Below the pieces are notes generated by a model. That model made no database searches, was not told the origin of the DNA, and saw nothing but the letters and a program-made list of their open reading frames with translations. Position numbers and translations under genes: made by a program. Shown here piece after piece: positions 7,133 through 15,376 of a stretch of 46,831 nt of DNA. The DNA is from a bacterium. Lineage in GTDB: Bacteria; Patescibacteriota; Minisyncoccia; 2-02-FULL-40-12; IGHO2-12-FULL-4. The stretch covers positions 1 to 46,831 of the forward strand of contig JAUSIQ010000018.1 in NCBI GenBank assembly GCA_030647955.1. Direction: 5' to 3'. The first letter of the stretch is position 1; each line of letters begins with the position of its first letter.

Positions 7133-9283
7133 ATGACTAGCTCCAAAGCCCCTGATATTAATCCGTTCAAACTCCCTAAAAAAGACGTCGCCGCAGACGT
7201 TTCCTTTAAATTGCCGGAGGGTTTAGATGAAAACTACGTTATTCTAAAAACGGTGGTAGAAGGTATTACGGATGCTCTTTATGTTAAAGATATACGGGGC
7301 CGTTTTGTCCTTATCAACGAAGAACTCGCCAAACGCTGGAAAGACGATTTTAACTTAGACAGAGAGTCAATCATTGGACACACCAACATAGAAATCTTCC
7401 CCCAATCCCATACTCCCCTAACCCCCACTGAAAACCAGGTGATCGAATCCGGTGAGGCTCAAACCGGTGAAGAGCAGATCACCCTCCCTAAGACCAAGGA
7501 AACTAGAACTTATTTTGTTCGGCAGTGGCCCTATCGAGATCAATATGGAAATATTACGGGACTTATTGGTATCTCACGAGACGTTACTGGTTATAAGCAT
7601 CAGGAAACTCGTCAGCTTTTATTATCTAACATTGGTAAGGTTTTGTCCTACTCTCTAAACCCCGAATCGACTCTTCAGAATTTAGCTAACCTGATTATTC
7701 CGGATTTAGCGGATTGGTGTTTAGTCAGTCTTAAAGAAGAAGGCGGCACCATCCGCACCGTCACTATCGCCAACCAGAATCCAACTCGCGTCTCTTGGGC
7801 TCAGGAAGCACATGAAAAATATGAAGGAGATCAAAACCCCTTGGGCGCCGCGCGCGTCATCGAAACTGGACGATCCGAATTATATCCTCATATCACTGAG
7901 GAAATGATTCGCGCCTATACCCAAGACAAGGGACACGTCAACGCCATTCGCTCTTTAAATATTTGCTCGGTGATGATAGTACCGATGAACGTACACAACC
8001 ACACCCTGGGAGCGATTACTTTTATGTCTTGCCGACAAAACCGTCCTTACACCAAAGAAGATCTCGAGTGCGCGGAAGAGATTGCTCATCGTGCCGCGAT
8101 CGCTATCGACAACGCCAAACTTTACCAAGAAATTCGCCGAGCCGATCAAGCTAAAGACGAATTCTTGGCAACTTTGGCCCACGAATTACGCAACCCCCTT
8201 GCGCCTATTTTAAGCTCCCTAGAGTTCATCAAAATGTCGGAAACAAAAGACCCCGAATTGATCAAATCGGCAAGAATGATGGAGAGACAGATTCAGAACA
8301 TGTCTCGCCTTTTAGATGATCTTTTGGATCTTTCCCGCATCACCAGCGGAAAAGTTACCCTGCAAAAAGAATTATTGGATGTTCGCACCATCATCAATCA
8401 GGCGGCCGAAACCGCCAAGTCTCTTTTTGAAAATCGCCAGCATACCCTGGAAATTAAATTACCGGACAAACCAATCTTAATTCAAACCGACCCCCTGCGC
8501 CTTGAGCAAATCATTGTTAATATTTTAAATAACGCCGCTAAATATACCGAACCCCAAGGCAAAATTGAGCTAACCTGCAGTCGAGATTACCAGGAGATAA
8601 TGATTAGTATTCGCGACAGTGGCATCGGCATTCCAGCCGCCATGCTTACTAATATTTTCGAACCCTTCACTCAAGTTGACCACTCTATTACTCACTCACA
8701 GGGAGGTTTGGGTATCGGATTAAAATTAGTAAAAACCTTAGTAGAATTGCACGGGGGAACAATCGAAGCGCACAGCTCTGGACTAAACCAGGGTAGTGAA
8801 TTTATCGTCCGCCTGCCCTCTCGCCGAAAAATAGAGACAAAATTTTCTAAAGAAAATTTGCCCCAGCACAAGGAGAGCTCTTCTGATCAGAAAGGTTCGG
8901 CCGGACAGAGCCGCAAAATTCTGGTAGTGGATGACAATCAAGACGCGGCCATTTCTCTTGGTAAATTACTAGGCCGATTAGGACACAGTGTCGAAGTCGC
9001 TCATGACGGACCAAGTGCCATTAACACCATACGCACTTACCATCCCGATATCGTACTTTTAGACATTGGCCTACCCAACATGAATGGCTATGAGGTGGCT
9101 CGCCGAATCCGCGAAGATAAAAACAGCTACTCCCCTACACTAGTGGCTCTAACTGGCTATGGTCAAGAAGAAGATAAGAATAAAGCCAAAGAAGCTGGCT
9201 TCGACCACCACATTACTAAACCCGTCGGAGTCTCTGACCTGCAACTGATCATCACTAATCAACCCTCTCCGAGTCAGCTCTAA
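7133..9283 (+). CDS. Hybrid histidine kinase (PAS-GAF-HisKA-HATPase-REC)
   Basis: The 716-aa soluble kinase carries a PAS domain (about residues 32-155, TVVEGITDALYVKDIRGRF), a GAF domain (about 165-330), HisKA with His350 (LATLAHELRNPLAP), a HATPase domain (about 445-560; N-box IVNILNNAAKY, G1 DSGIGIP, G2 GGLGIGLKLV), and a C-terminal receiver (about 595-712) with phospho-accepting Asp644 (VLLDIGLPNMNG), Thr674 and Lys696 (HITKPV). No membrane helix is visible, so it probably senses cytosolic cues. The kinase core is closely similar to that of the MASE1 kinase at 11293, suggesting a duplicated transmitter. The attached receiver implies a phosphorelay. A strong convergent terminator follows. 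Confidence 0.95.
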   Translation: MTSSKAPDINPFKLPKKDVAADVSFKLPEGLDENYVILKTVVEGITDALYVKDIRGRFVLINEELAKRWKDDFNLDRESIIGHTNIEIFPQSHTPLTPTENQVIESGEAQTGEEQITLPKTKETRTYFVRQWPYRDQYGNITGLIGISRDVTGYKHQETRQLLLSNIGKVLSYSLNPESTLQNLANLIIPDLADWCLVSLKEEGGTIRTVTIANQNPTRVSWAQEAHEKYEGDQNPLGAARVIETGRSELYPHITEEMIRAYTQDKGHVNAIRSLNICSVMIVPMNVHNHTLGAITFMSCRQNRPYTKEDLECAEEIAHRAAIAIDNAKLYQEIRRADQAKDEFLATLAHELRNPLAPILSSLEFIKMSETKDPELIKSARMMERQIQNMSRLLDDLLDLSRITSGKVTLQKELLDVRTIINQAAETAKSLFENRQHTLEIKLPDKPILIQTDPLRLEQIIVNILNNAAKYTEPQGKIELTCSRDYQEIMISIRDSGIGIPAAMLTNIFEPFTQVDHSITHSQGGLGIGLKLVKTLVELHGGTIEAHSSGLNQGSEFIVRLPSRRKIETKFSKENLPQHKESSSDQKGSAGQSRKILVVDDNQDAAISLGKLLGRLGHSVEVAHDGPSAINTIRTYHPDIVLLDIGLPNMNGYEVARRIREDKNSYSPTLVALTGYGQEEDKNKAKEAGFDHHITKPVGVSDLQLIITNQPSPSQL

Positions 9284-9287
9284 ACCA

Positions 9288-9324
9288 CAAAAAAATACCT
9301 CCCATGAGCGGGGGTATTTTTTTG
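9288..9324. terminator. Bidirectional intrinsic terminator
   Basis: A hairpin with arms rich in A on the left and T on the right and a CC/GG core (CAAAAAAATACC against GGTATTTTTTTG) lies between the convergent hybrid kinase and CheY-like genes, and serves both strands. Confidence 0.88.
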
Positions 9325-9332
9325 TTATGGTT

Positions 9333-9701
9333 TTATAAGTATTCTCTTAACTTCTTTCCGGCATCTTCATTTAAAAAGAGGGATTTATAGAGAAAGTCTT
9401 TAGCGCCTAAGGACATGGCTTTATCCACATCATCAGAGCGCTGTAAATTAGAAAACACTACCACTTTTAAGTCTTTTAGTTTCTGGTCCTTTCTGATCTC
9501 TTCTAGTACATCAAAGCCATTCTTCTTGGGCATTAAAAGATCCAGCAAAAGTATGTCGGGTCTTCTTTTATGAATCGCCTTTAAGACCTCTTCGCCATCT
9601 TTTACGACTAAAACCTCGTAACCCGATCGTTCCAAAAATGCAGTGCAAATCTGCCCACAGTCTTCATCGTCCTCGCCAATCACCACATAAGGATAAGCCA
9701 T
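9333..9701 (-). CDS. CheY-like single-domain response regulator
   Basis: This 122-aa receiver domain has the acidic pair in IGEDDED, the phospho-accepting Asp in ILLLDLLMPKKNG (about residue 53), Ser in place of the switch Thr (VVVFSNLQ) and the conserved Lys in FLYKS. There is no output domain. It lies between two kinase genes and could receive phosphate from either, or act as the intermediate of the hybrid kinase relay. A TATACT box sits about 30 bases upstream of the ATG. Confidence 0.9.
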   Translation of the reverse strand: MAYPYVVIGEDDEDCGQICTAFLERSGYEVLVVKDGEEVLKAIHKRRPDILLLDLLMPKKNGFDVLEEIRKDQKLKDLKVVVFSNLQRSDDVDKAMSLGAKDFLYKSLFLNEDAGKKLREYL

Positions 9702-9752
9702 AACAACCTAATGCATTATTTTCATAAGTATACCATAAAAATTATCCCCAAC

Positions 9753-9777
9753 AAAAAGCCCCGCTAAGAGCGGGGCT
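9753..9777 (-). terminator. Intrinsic terminator of the 51-aa membrane protein gene
   Basis: An 8-bp GC stem (AGCCCCGC with GCGGGGCT, loop TAAGA) is followed on the minus strand by five T residues. Confidence 0.85.
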
Positions 9778-9803
9778 CATTCGAACTCAATTAACAGATT
9801 GAA

Positions 9804-9959
9804 CTAGGGCTGGACGGGTGTTCTTCGTTGCATCAGTCGTACAATTAACATGATAATTGCCACCACCAGAAAGAGATACAAAAAGCCTCCGAAAGTATAC
9901 GAAGCGATAAGCCCAAATAGCCACAAAGCTAAAAAGATGACAAATAAAGCAACGAGCAT
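9804..9959 (-). CDS. Lmo0937-family small membrane protein
   Basis: This 51-aa protein, read from the ATG at 9959, has two hydrophobic helices (about 3-19 and 26-43) separated by the signature turn SYTFGGFLY and ends in a basic tail RLMQRRTPVQP. The pattern of LW-LxG-x-x-SYT-x-GG is that of the Lmo0937/DUF5670 family of short integral membrane proteins, often linked to stress conditions in other bacteria; its molecular role is unknown. It is followed by its own terminator. Upstream lies an odd palindromic AAGTT-rich block that could hold its control region. Confidence 0.8.
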   Translation of the reverse strand: MLVALFVIFLALWLFGLIASYTFGGFLYLFLVVAIIMLIVRLMQRRTPVQP

Positions 9960-9960
9960 A

Positions 9961-10078
9961 CGTAGAAAGTTAAAAGTTTATAAAGTTTTAAAGTTAACGT
10001 TAACTTTAAAACTTGAAGAACTTTACGAACTTGATGAACTTTTTATTCACTTGATAACTAAGTATTTAATTTCGACCT
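9961..10078. repeat. Palindrome inside a degenerate AAAGTT/AACTTT repeat field
   Basis: A perfect 32-bp palindrome spans 9983-10014, centred on AACGTT. It is flanked on the left by spaced AAAGTT words and on the right by a series of ACTTGA/ACTTTA/GAACTT words about nine to ten bases apart (10011-10060). The arrangement is mirror-like around the centre. It lies upstream of the Lmo0937-type gene and downstream of the C39-like gene, so it could be an operator for a multimeric protein or a low-complexity expansion. No gene was recognised in it. Confidence 0.6.
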
Positions 10079-10118
10079 GATGCCGTAATTTACCCAAAAT
10101 AAATGAATAAATTGTGAG

Positions 10119-10913
10119 TTACTTTCCGACCACAATCATAGCGGTTTTTACCTCTACAATCGGAACATGCGAGCCGGTCTCATAATCCTGGAGAGCGTTT
10201 TCTAAGACATCGACAGAGTAACGATACCCTACCCCTTTCGTCTTTAGACCCGGATCGTTAGTGATAAATTCACGAGTATTCGGATCATAGCCGATAATGA
10301 TCATCATATGGTGTAAGGGGCCCGGCGCGGTGTAAAAAGGGTTGCCCACTAATTGACCATTAACCGGTACGATCACCACATGGTCATTTTTTAGTTCAGC
10401 GATAATATCGTCTTTATCGATATTATGCTTAACCGAAACATTTTGGTGTCCATAATAACCTCGAATAATCCACTCCGCAGTATCTTCGGCTGAAGTATCC
10501 CGAAAGTTATTATATTTTTTGGAGAGGTAAGTTGAAACGGCCAAAACCTCTTCCAAGGCTTGCTGGGGAGTAAAAGACCCTCGTCCCCGTACCCAAGCCA
10601 TAGCCATAGCCGAGGAAGCCTCTTCGCAGCCATCCTGCTGACGTGGATCAGACCATTCTCCCAAAGCGGCTTGAGAGATATAGGGAACCTTTTGTAAAAG
10701 TAATCCGCTACTACCAGGAGAAGTAGTGGGCTTAACCGCAGGAGAAGCGGTTCGAGTCGGAGTAGAAGAGGCCTGGGGGTAGGGAGTAAATTTATCTAAA
10801 AGTGAACTCATTGGCCGAGGTTGATCGTCACGCATGTAGCCAAACGAAAACCATCCGGCGATTAAAAGGGCCGGGATAGCAGCTAAAGCAATCATTTTTC
10901 GTTCATTACTCAT
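10119..10913 (-). CDS. Exported C39-like cysteine peptidase
   Basis: This 264-aa protein has an N-terminal membrane helix or signal anchor (about residues 6-26), a Ser/Thr/Pro linker (about 35-72), and a Peptidase_C39_2-type papain-like domain. The catalytic Cys is in QQDGCEEASSAMAM (about residue 94), the His in LHHMMIIIGYDP (about 202) and the Asn/Asp in TNDPGLK (about 219). Family members cleave peptides or act in bacteriocin-like processing; the substrate here is unknown. It should act outside the cytoplasmic membrane. Neighbouring signalling genes suggest environmental control, but nothing in sequence proves it. Confidence 0.85.
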   Translation of the reverse strand: MSNERKMIALAAIPALLIAGWFSFGYMRDDQPRPMSSLLDKFTPYPQASSTPTRTASPAVKPTTSPGSSGLLLQKVPYISQAALGEWSDPRQQDGCEEASSAMAMAWVRGRGSFTPQQALEEVLAVSTYLSKKYNNFRDTSAEDTAEWIIRGYYGHQNVSVKHNIDKDDIIAELKNDHVVIVPVNGQLVGNPFYTAPGPLHHMMIIIGYDPNTREFITNDPGLKTKGVGYRYSVDVLENALQDYETGSHVPIVEVKTAMIVVGK

Positions 10914-10952
10914 GTTTTAAATTTTACTTGATTTTTTATGATAAAGAAATTA

Positions 10953-10973
10953 AAATCCCGCAGTGGCGGGACT
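10953..10973 (-). terminator. Intrinsic terminator
   Basis: On the minus strand the stem TCCCGC-CACT-GCGGGA is followed by TTTTAATTTC, just after the stop of the 62-aa protein gene. Confidence 0.75.
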
Positions 10974-10975
10974 AC

Positions 10976-11164
10976 TTATCTTTTTTTGTATTGAATTTGT
11001 GGGACCATGCGGTTGGTCTCGATGACCTTGTCCTGCTTGTCCTGCCTGGCACGGCAATTCTGAACAAACAGTACAAAAAGCCATGACATTGCTCCACATA
11101 AGATAATCAGGAGCAAAGAAGCGCCCACAGCATTTTCATTTACCTGACCAGTATCTTCCGACAT
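10976..11164 (-). CDS. Small single-pass membrane protein
   Basis: This 62-aa protein has an acidic N-terminus (MSEDTGQVNENA), one membrane helix (about 14-34) and a basic Cys-containing tail (QNCRARQDKQDK). I do not recognise it. A strong Shine-Dalgarno site (AAAGGAGAAGG) precedes the ATG, and a TTGACA-17-TATTAT promoter lies at 11196-11224 on the minus strand, so it is a real, independently expressed gene. It is divergently transcribed from the MASE1 kinase, whose promoter is only 16 bases away, so shared regulation is plausible. Confidence 0.7.
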   Translation of the reverse strand: MSEDTGQVNENAVGASLLLIILCGAMSWLFVLFVQNCRARQDKQDKVIETNRMVPQIQYKKR

Positions 11165-11195
11165 TAGCCTTCTCCTTTGTAAATATCTTTTTGTA

Positions 11196-11224
11196 ATAAT
11201 ACTCTATATTGTAGATAATGTCAA
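11196..11224 (-). promoter_or_regulatory. Promoter of the 62-aa membrane protein gene
   Basis: On the minus strand TTGACA (11224-11219), a 17-bp spacer and TATTAT (11201-11196) form a near-consensus promoter. Confidence 0.8.
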
Positions 11225-11240
11225 AATAGAGTCCCACCAG

Positions 11241-11269
11241 TTGACATGTACATTGATTTTCTTTATAAT
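11241..11269 (+). promoter_or_regulatory. Consensus promoter of the MASE1 kinase gene
   Basis: TTGACA (11241-11246), a 17-bp spacer and TATAAT (11264-11269) form a perfect consensus. It is back to back with the promoter at 11196-11224, leaving 16 bases between the two -35 boxes. Confidence 0.85.
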
Positions 11270-11292
11270 CTGAAGACTCTCTCTGGGTATAA

Positions 11293-13368
11293 ATGCCTGT
11301 ATTTACAGCGCAAATGATGAGAATTCCTTCATTTTTCAAAAAAATCTACTCTTCTTATCCTTTCAAAACGGGAGTTTTAGCGGCCGTTTATTTTTTGACG
11401 GCTAAATTTGGACTAACTTTTGAGCCGGTCAGCGGCTTTGCAACCCTGGTTTGGCCCGCTACGGGAATTGCCATGGCGGCTTTAATACTTTCGGGCTATA
11501 AACTATGGCCAGGAATATTCGTGGGTGCTTTTTTGGCCAATTATCAGGCCGATGCTCCCCTGCTAGTCGCCGCCGGGATCGGACTTGGTAATGCCCTGGA
11601 AGCCCTGGCGGCCTATTATCTTTTAAACCGCTTCCTGAAATTTAGAAGTAACATGGAGCGCTTGAAAGATGTCTACGGTTTCATCCTTTTAGCGACTGTA
11701 TTAGCCACTACTCTAAGCCCCACTATTGGTATCATTAGCCTGCTCATTGGTAACGTCATTGATACCGCGGCCATTCCCTCCACTTGGTGGACCTGGTGGG
11801 CGGGAGATATTTTAGGAGCCTTAATCTTTGCTCCGCTTCTTTTGACCTGGTTGACCACTAAGACAGAACCTAACGCAGAACTTTCTGTCTCACGACGTAT
11901 AGAAATACTCATCTTGGTTATTACCGTAGTGTTCACGGGTTTTATGATTTTCGGAGACTTCAGCATACCGATTTTCTATACGCGTAGTCCGGAAATTCCT
12001 TATCAGGCTTTATTACCAATGATCTGGGCGGCATTACGCTTTGGGCCTCGAGGAACTTCTCTGACAGTTTTGGGATTAGCCATAATCGCTATTTGGGGTA
12101 CCACTTTAGGATTTGGTCCATTTTCCGGTAGAATGCTCAACCAAGATTTACTTTATCTCCAGATGTTCTTAGGAGTGGGAGCAGTGACCTCTCTGCTAAT
12201 TACTGGCAGTATTGCTGAAAATAAAAATACTCAGGAAAGCGTTAAAGACATCGCCAGACAGCTTAACGACGCTCAACTCATGGCCCATATTGGTAACTGG
12301 GAGTGGGATATCAATACCAATATCGTGAAGTGGTCAGATGAGCTCTATCGCGTTTTCGGCATCACTCCTCAAGAATTTGAAGGCACACTGGAGGCATACT
12401 TAACGCGCGTTCATCCTGAAGAGCAGAAGATAATTAAAGATATAATTCAAAAATCTTTACAGACTAGACAACCCTTTGATTTTTTTCATCGCCTAATTCG
12501 TCCTGACGGCACCATTCACATTATCCATGGACAAGGCCGTCCGATCGTCAACTCTTCCGGAAAAGTCATCCGCATGTACGGCATCGCTCAAGACGTTACT
12601 CACCAGAAAAAACTCCAAGAATCTTTGGAGATAAGCGCTAAAGAACTGGAAAGCGCTCTGTTAGAAATTAAAGCCGTCAACCAAACTAAAGACGAGTTCT
12701 TGGCTATCTTGGCCCACGAACTACGTAATCCCTTAGCACCTCTCAAAAGCAGTTTGGAATTAATGCACATGGAAGAAGCCCAATATCCAGGCATAGGCGA
12801 CTCCATTGATGTCATGGATAGACAGGTAGAGCACATGAGTCGCCTCCTTGACGATCTATTAGATATCTCCCGCGTATCACGCGGAAAAATTGATCTACAT
12901 AAAGAATGTCTCGACGCTAGAGAAATTGTCAAAAAAGCCATCGAAGATACCTCTACTTTAATTGAAAAATACGACCACACTCTTAGTGTGGAGATCTCAC
13001 CAGAACCGCTCTGGGTAATGGCTGATCCGGTCAGATTGGAACAAATCATCATCAACCTGATCAATAACGCCGCTAAATATACCCCGCCAGAAGGAAAAAT
13101 TAGTGTTAGCGCCGGCCAGGAAGATAGCATGGCTACCATTCAGGTAAGAGACACTGGTATTGGTATTCCTCCCGAATCACTGTCGAAAATATTTGAACTA
13201 TTCTCTCAATTGGACAAATCCCTCTCGCGTCGAGAAGGAGGGTTGGGTATTGGCTTGAAGCTCGTAAAAACTTTAGTGGAGCTACACGGTGGTAAAGTAG
13301 AAGCCTTTAGTAAAGGTCCCGGCCAAGGCAGTGAATTTATCGTGCGCTTACCACTCCTAAAAGCATAG
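11293..13368 (+). CDS. MASE1 membrane sensor histidine kinase
   Basis: This 691-aa kinase starts with a MASE1 integral-membrane sensory domain of about eight helices (residues 20-305; PVSGFATLVWPATGIAMAAL and the STWWTWWAGDILGALIFAPL signature). A PAS domain follows (about 325-440, with a PAC motif FDFFHRLIRPDGTIHIIHG), then HisKA with His475 (LAILAHELRNPLAP) and a HATPase domain (about 560-690; IIINLINNAAKY, DTGIGIP, GGLGIGLKLV). There is no receiver. The catalytic core matches the hybrid kinase at 7133 closely, including the tail QGSEFIVRLP. The promoter is perfect, with a leader of about 17 bases. Start codons at residues 8-9 are also possible. Confidence 0.94.
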   Translation: MPVFTAQMMRIPSFFKKIYSSYPFKTGVLAAVYFLTAKFGLTFEPVSGFATLVWPATGIAMAALILSGYKLWPGIFVGAFLANYQADAPLLVAAGIGLGNALEALAAYYLLNRFLKFRSNMERLKDVYGFILLATVLATTLSPTIGIISLLIGNVIDTAAIPSTWWTWWAGDILGALIFAPLLLTWLTTKTEPNAELSVSRRIEILILVITVVFTGFMIFGDFSIPIFYTRSPEIPYQALLPMIWAALRFGPRGTSLTVLGLAIIAIWGTTLGFGPFSGRMLNQDLLYLQMFLGVGAVTSLLITGSIAENKNTQESVKDIARQLNDAQLMAHIGNWEWDINTNIVKWSDELYRVFGITPQEFEGTLEAYLTRVHPEEQKIIKDIIQKSLQTRQPFDFFHRLIRPDGTIHIIHGQGRPIVNSSGKVIRMYGIAQDVTHQKKLQESLEISAKELESALLEIKAVNQTKDEFLAILAHELRNPLAPLKSSLELMHMEEAQYPGIGDSIDVMDRQVEHMSRLLDDLLDISRVSRGKIDLHKECLDAREIVKKAIEDTSTLIEKYDHTLSVEISPEPLWVMADPVRLEQIIINLINNAAKYTPPEGKISVSAGQEDSMATIQVRDTGIGIPPESLSKIFELFSQLDKSLSRREGGLGIGLKLVKTLVELHGGKVEAFSKGPGQGSEFIVRLPLLKA

Positions 13369-13446
13369 GCTTACTTTCCACACCTCCTGCGCTTTTTTTC
13401 CGTATTTTGGCATAAAAAAATAGTATTCAGTATACGGTATTTTGTA

Positions 13447-13488
13447 TATAATATGCGGATGAAATTGGCATTAAAAACCCGTCATTAG
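13447..13488 (+). promoter_or_regulatory. Orphan leaderless-type promoter with a nine-codon ORF
   Basis: TATAAT (13447-13452), six bases and ATG (13459) repeat the leaderless layout seen at real genes here. The reading frame is only MKLALKTRH and then stops inside the hairpin at 13478-13493. It may be a micro-peptide, a small terminated RNA, or a chance promoter in an AT-rich gap. There is no clear -35 box. Confidence 0.35.
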
Positions 13489-13493
13489 ACGGG
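13473..13493 (-). terminator. Intrinsic terminator overlapping a stop codon
   Basis: On the minus strand CCCGTC-TAAT-GACGGG is followed by TTTTTAATG. The loop contains the TAA stop of the gene at 13485-14090. Confidence 0.8.
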
Positions 13494-14090
13494 GTGAATG
13501 TGAGCTCGAGGATCGAGGGGATGGCGTTTCTTCCAAGCATTGAGTGCATATTCAAATTCTTCCAACAAATGGAGACGATACTTCGCGCAAAAGATCAGCA
13601 ACCTTTCACCACTGCCCCACTCCGCCGCTTTAGCAAATTCATGACGACGGGCTAATGGATGCTTTAGCTCGGCGTTCGGGCGAAACCCTCGTTTAACCGT
13701 CAGCCACATTTCGTAAACTTCATGCTCGATAATGACCGGTAAAAGATCAAAAAAATCTTCTCCGTCCGGTGTAAAAAAACTTACGTCAATACTGATGTAA
13801 GCCGTGCTGACCCGATCTTGATATACATTATCACTTTCCACTCCATTCTCAGTATTGGTTATGGTTAAAGTGGAGTGCCTATTAAATCCCAGACAGGCTC
13901 TGGCTGGAGAGTTAAGATCAACATCCAGATGCGCATTAAGCGCCTTCTCAAACTGCTTGTGCTCTTTTGCCGAAGCTAACTTTACTCTGGAGCGAGCAAG
14001 GGCAAAAAAAGATTTTTTCTGTTCTAGCGGAGTCCCTTCGATTTTAAAAGGTGCTTCAAGAAAAACATAATCCGGAAGATTGCTTTCCAT
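13485..14090 (-). CDS. Uncharacterised 201-aa protein with a HEVYEMW motif
   Basis: The product is a soluble mixed alpha/beta protein that I do not recognise. The most distinctive stretch is VIIEHEVYEMWLTVKRGF (about residues 116-133), followed by a His-rich LKHPLARRHEF, and YISIDVSFFTPDGEDFFDLL before it. The spacing resembles a metal-binding or peptidase helix, but it is not the HExxH zinc motif, so no enzyme is claimed. A GAAGGAAAAGAG Shine-Dalgarno-like site precedes the ATG. It is a single-gene unit, ended by the terminator that overlaps its stop codon. Confidence 0.65.
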   Translation of the reverse strand: MESNLPDYVFLEAPFKIEGTPLEQKKSFFALARSRVKLASAKEHKQFEKALNAHLDVDLNSPARACLGFNRHSTLTITNTENGVESDNVYQDRVSTAYISIDVSFFTPDGEDFFDLLPVIIEHEVYEMWLTVKRGFRPNAELKHPLARRHEFAKAAEWGSGERLLIFCAKYRLHLLEEFEYALNAWKKRHPLDPRAHIHPV

Positions 14091-14385
14091 CTCTTTTCCT
14101 TCACTACCTTTCTTTACAATTAGTATATACCCTAATTCTATAATTAATCAAATAACAGCAAAATTCCTGCACGCAGGCGCGAAAAAAGGGATGATCGCGC
14201 ATCCCCCTTCAACAAAGAACCGTGCTCTCCGTCACCTACCCAAAGCCAAGATGTTACTCCGGCTAAGTTGCCCGCTTCCTGTTAGGAGTGGCGGGTCTCT
14301 TCAAGGATTGATCTTATCTCCCCCGAAGTGAGTAGGCGTAACGGAAAGTTAGAACTGACAAAGAACAACTGACTAACCCTGGACG
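14091..14385. other. Intergenic stretch without a recognised gene
   Basis: About 295 bases lie between two minus-strand genes. I see small hairpins (GGGATG with CATCCC near 14189-14206; CCCGC with GCGGG around 14269-14295) but no gene or tRNA that I can support. The right half is GC-richer, like the gene that follows. Confidence 0.4.
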
Positions 14386-15279
14386 CTAGGCGCCCGCTTG
14401 ATGTTGCTGCCGCACTCTTGCTGCCGCACCCTCCTGACGCTCGTGTTGGGCGATGTGCCGACTGATGTTGTGAGCCCGGATGCGCTGCTCTGTGCATAAC
14501 GAGCACCGATAGAAGGCAACCAGCTCTGGATTATCAGTTGCCGCTGGATCGCGCTGATACGAGTCTAGCGCAAACACGACCTGCCGATCTCCGCACAAGG
14601 ACCGAACCTCTCGGTGGATGTGTACTTGGTCCGGGTCTGGAATTTGCTGCGCAACAGGGGTGGCCCATTGCGAACTTCGCCAGCGCGCCTGCAGAATCGC
14701 GGCCAGCAGGCCTAGCCCCAAGATAAACGCAGAAACCACCAGGAGAATTACCGTCTTCCGACCGAAGCTCTGCGCGAGCAGGGCTTCGGTCGCGTCCAGA
14801 CGCTGCTGGATAATACTCTTGTCCGTCTTCAGTCCGACTACCTCTTTTTGGGAGTCGCCCAGAGCTTTCTGGTTGCGAACTAACTCCACTTGAGCCGTCG
14901 CTAGCGATTGCCGCAGGTTACCAAGAAGAAGCCGCTCCTTTCGACGAAGAGACTCTCCCTGATCGTACTGCAGAATCAGCCGTGAAAACCTTACTACAGG
15001 AGCCGGCGGAGCCTTGAATTGGTAATCCGGTCTGATTCGGACTGATTTCCCCGCCGGAAGATAACGCAGACTATCTGGACTAATCCGGTTGTCGGCCATC
15101 ACCTGGGCGATCCATCCCTGATTGTACCCGGCCCTTTCGAGAGCTTGGGACAAGCCCTCGCCCGGCTTTAGCCGCAAAGTATGACTGTGCGCTTGCGCAG
15201 CCACTGCCGTCGCCACGAAGAGCCACGTGGCTCCTATCGCGATCAGCAACGTTCCAAGGATCTTACCAAACGTTTTCAT
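14386..15279 (-). CDS. LysM-like membrane protein with a C-terminal C2H2 zinc-finger motif
   Basis: From the ATG at 15279, which has a GGGAGG site seven bases upstream, the protein has 297 aa. It has a signal peptide (residues 1-30, ending AVAAQAHS), a LysM-like segment (about 33-82, LRLKPGEGLSQALERAG ... YLPAGKSVRIRP), a charged coiled-coil region (about 100-172), a membrane helix (about 177-197) and a soluble tail. The tail holds Cys259-x2-Cys262-x12-His275-x3-His279, the exact spacing of a classical C2H2 finger. The predicted topology puts LysM outside and the finger inside. The gene is visibly GC-richer than its neighbours, consistent with transfer. Function unknown. Confidence 0.7.
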   Translation of the reverse strand: MKTFGKILGTLLIAIGATWLFVATAVAAQAHSHTLRLKPGEGLSQALERAGYNQGWIAQVMADNRISPDSLRYLPAGKSVRIRPDYQFKAPPAPVVRFSRLILQYDQGESLRRKERLLLGNLRQSLATAQVELVRNQKALGDSQKEVVGLKTDKSIIQQRLDATEALLAQSFGRKTVILLVVSAFILGLGLLAAILQARWRSSQWATPVAQQIPDPDQVHIHREVRSLCGDRQVVFALDSYQRDPAATDNPELVAFYRCSLCTEQRIRAHNISRHIAQHERQEGAAARVRQQHQAGA

Positions 15280-15376
15280 CCCTGCCTCCCTTTCTGGAGA
15301 CTTCTGTCGTGTCGCGAGCATTACCCTTGTAGAACCACACGCGCTATGTTAATTATAGCGTCCGAATCTGTAGGAA

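Noticed and set aside
1635-13368. The three kinases as a phage or defence island
   Set aside because: No integrase, nuclease or phage gene is present; all genes are ordinary two-component or envelope functions.
14080-14331. An 83-aa plus-strand frame
   Set aside because: It has no Shine-Dalgarno site or promoter, its composition is atypical, and it overlaps the start of the minus-strand gene at 14090.
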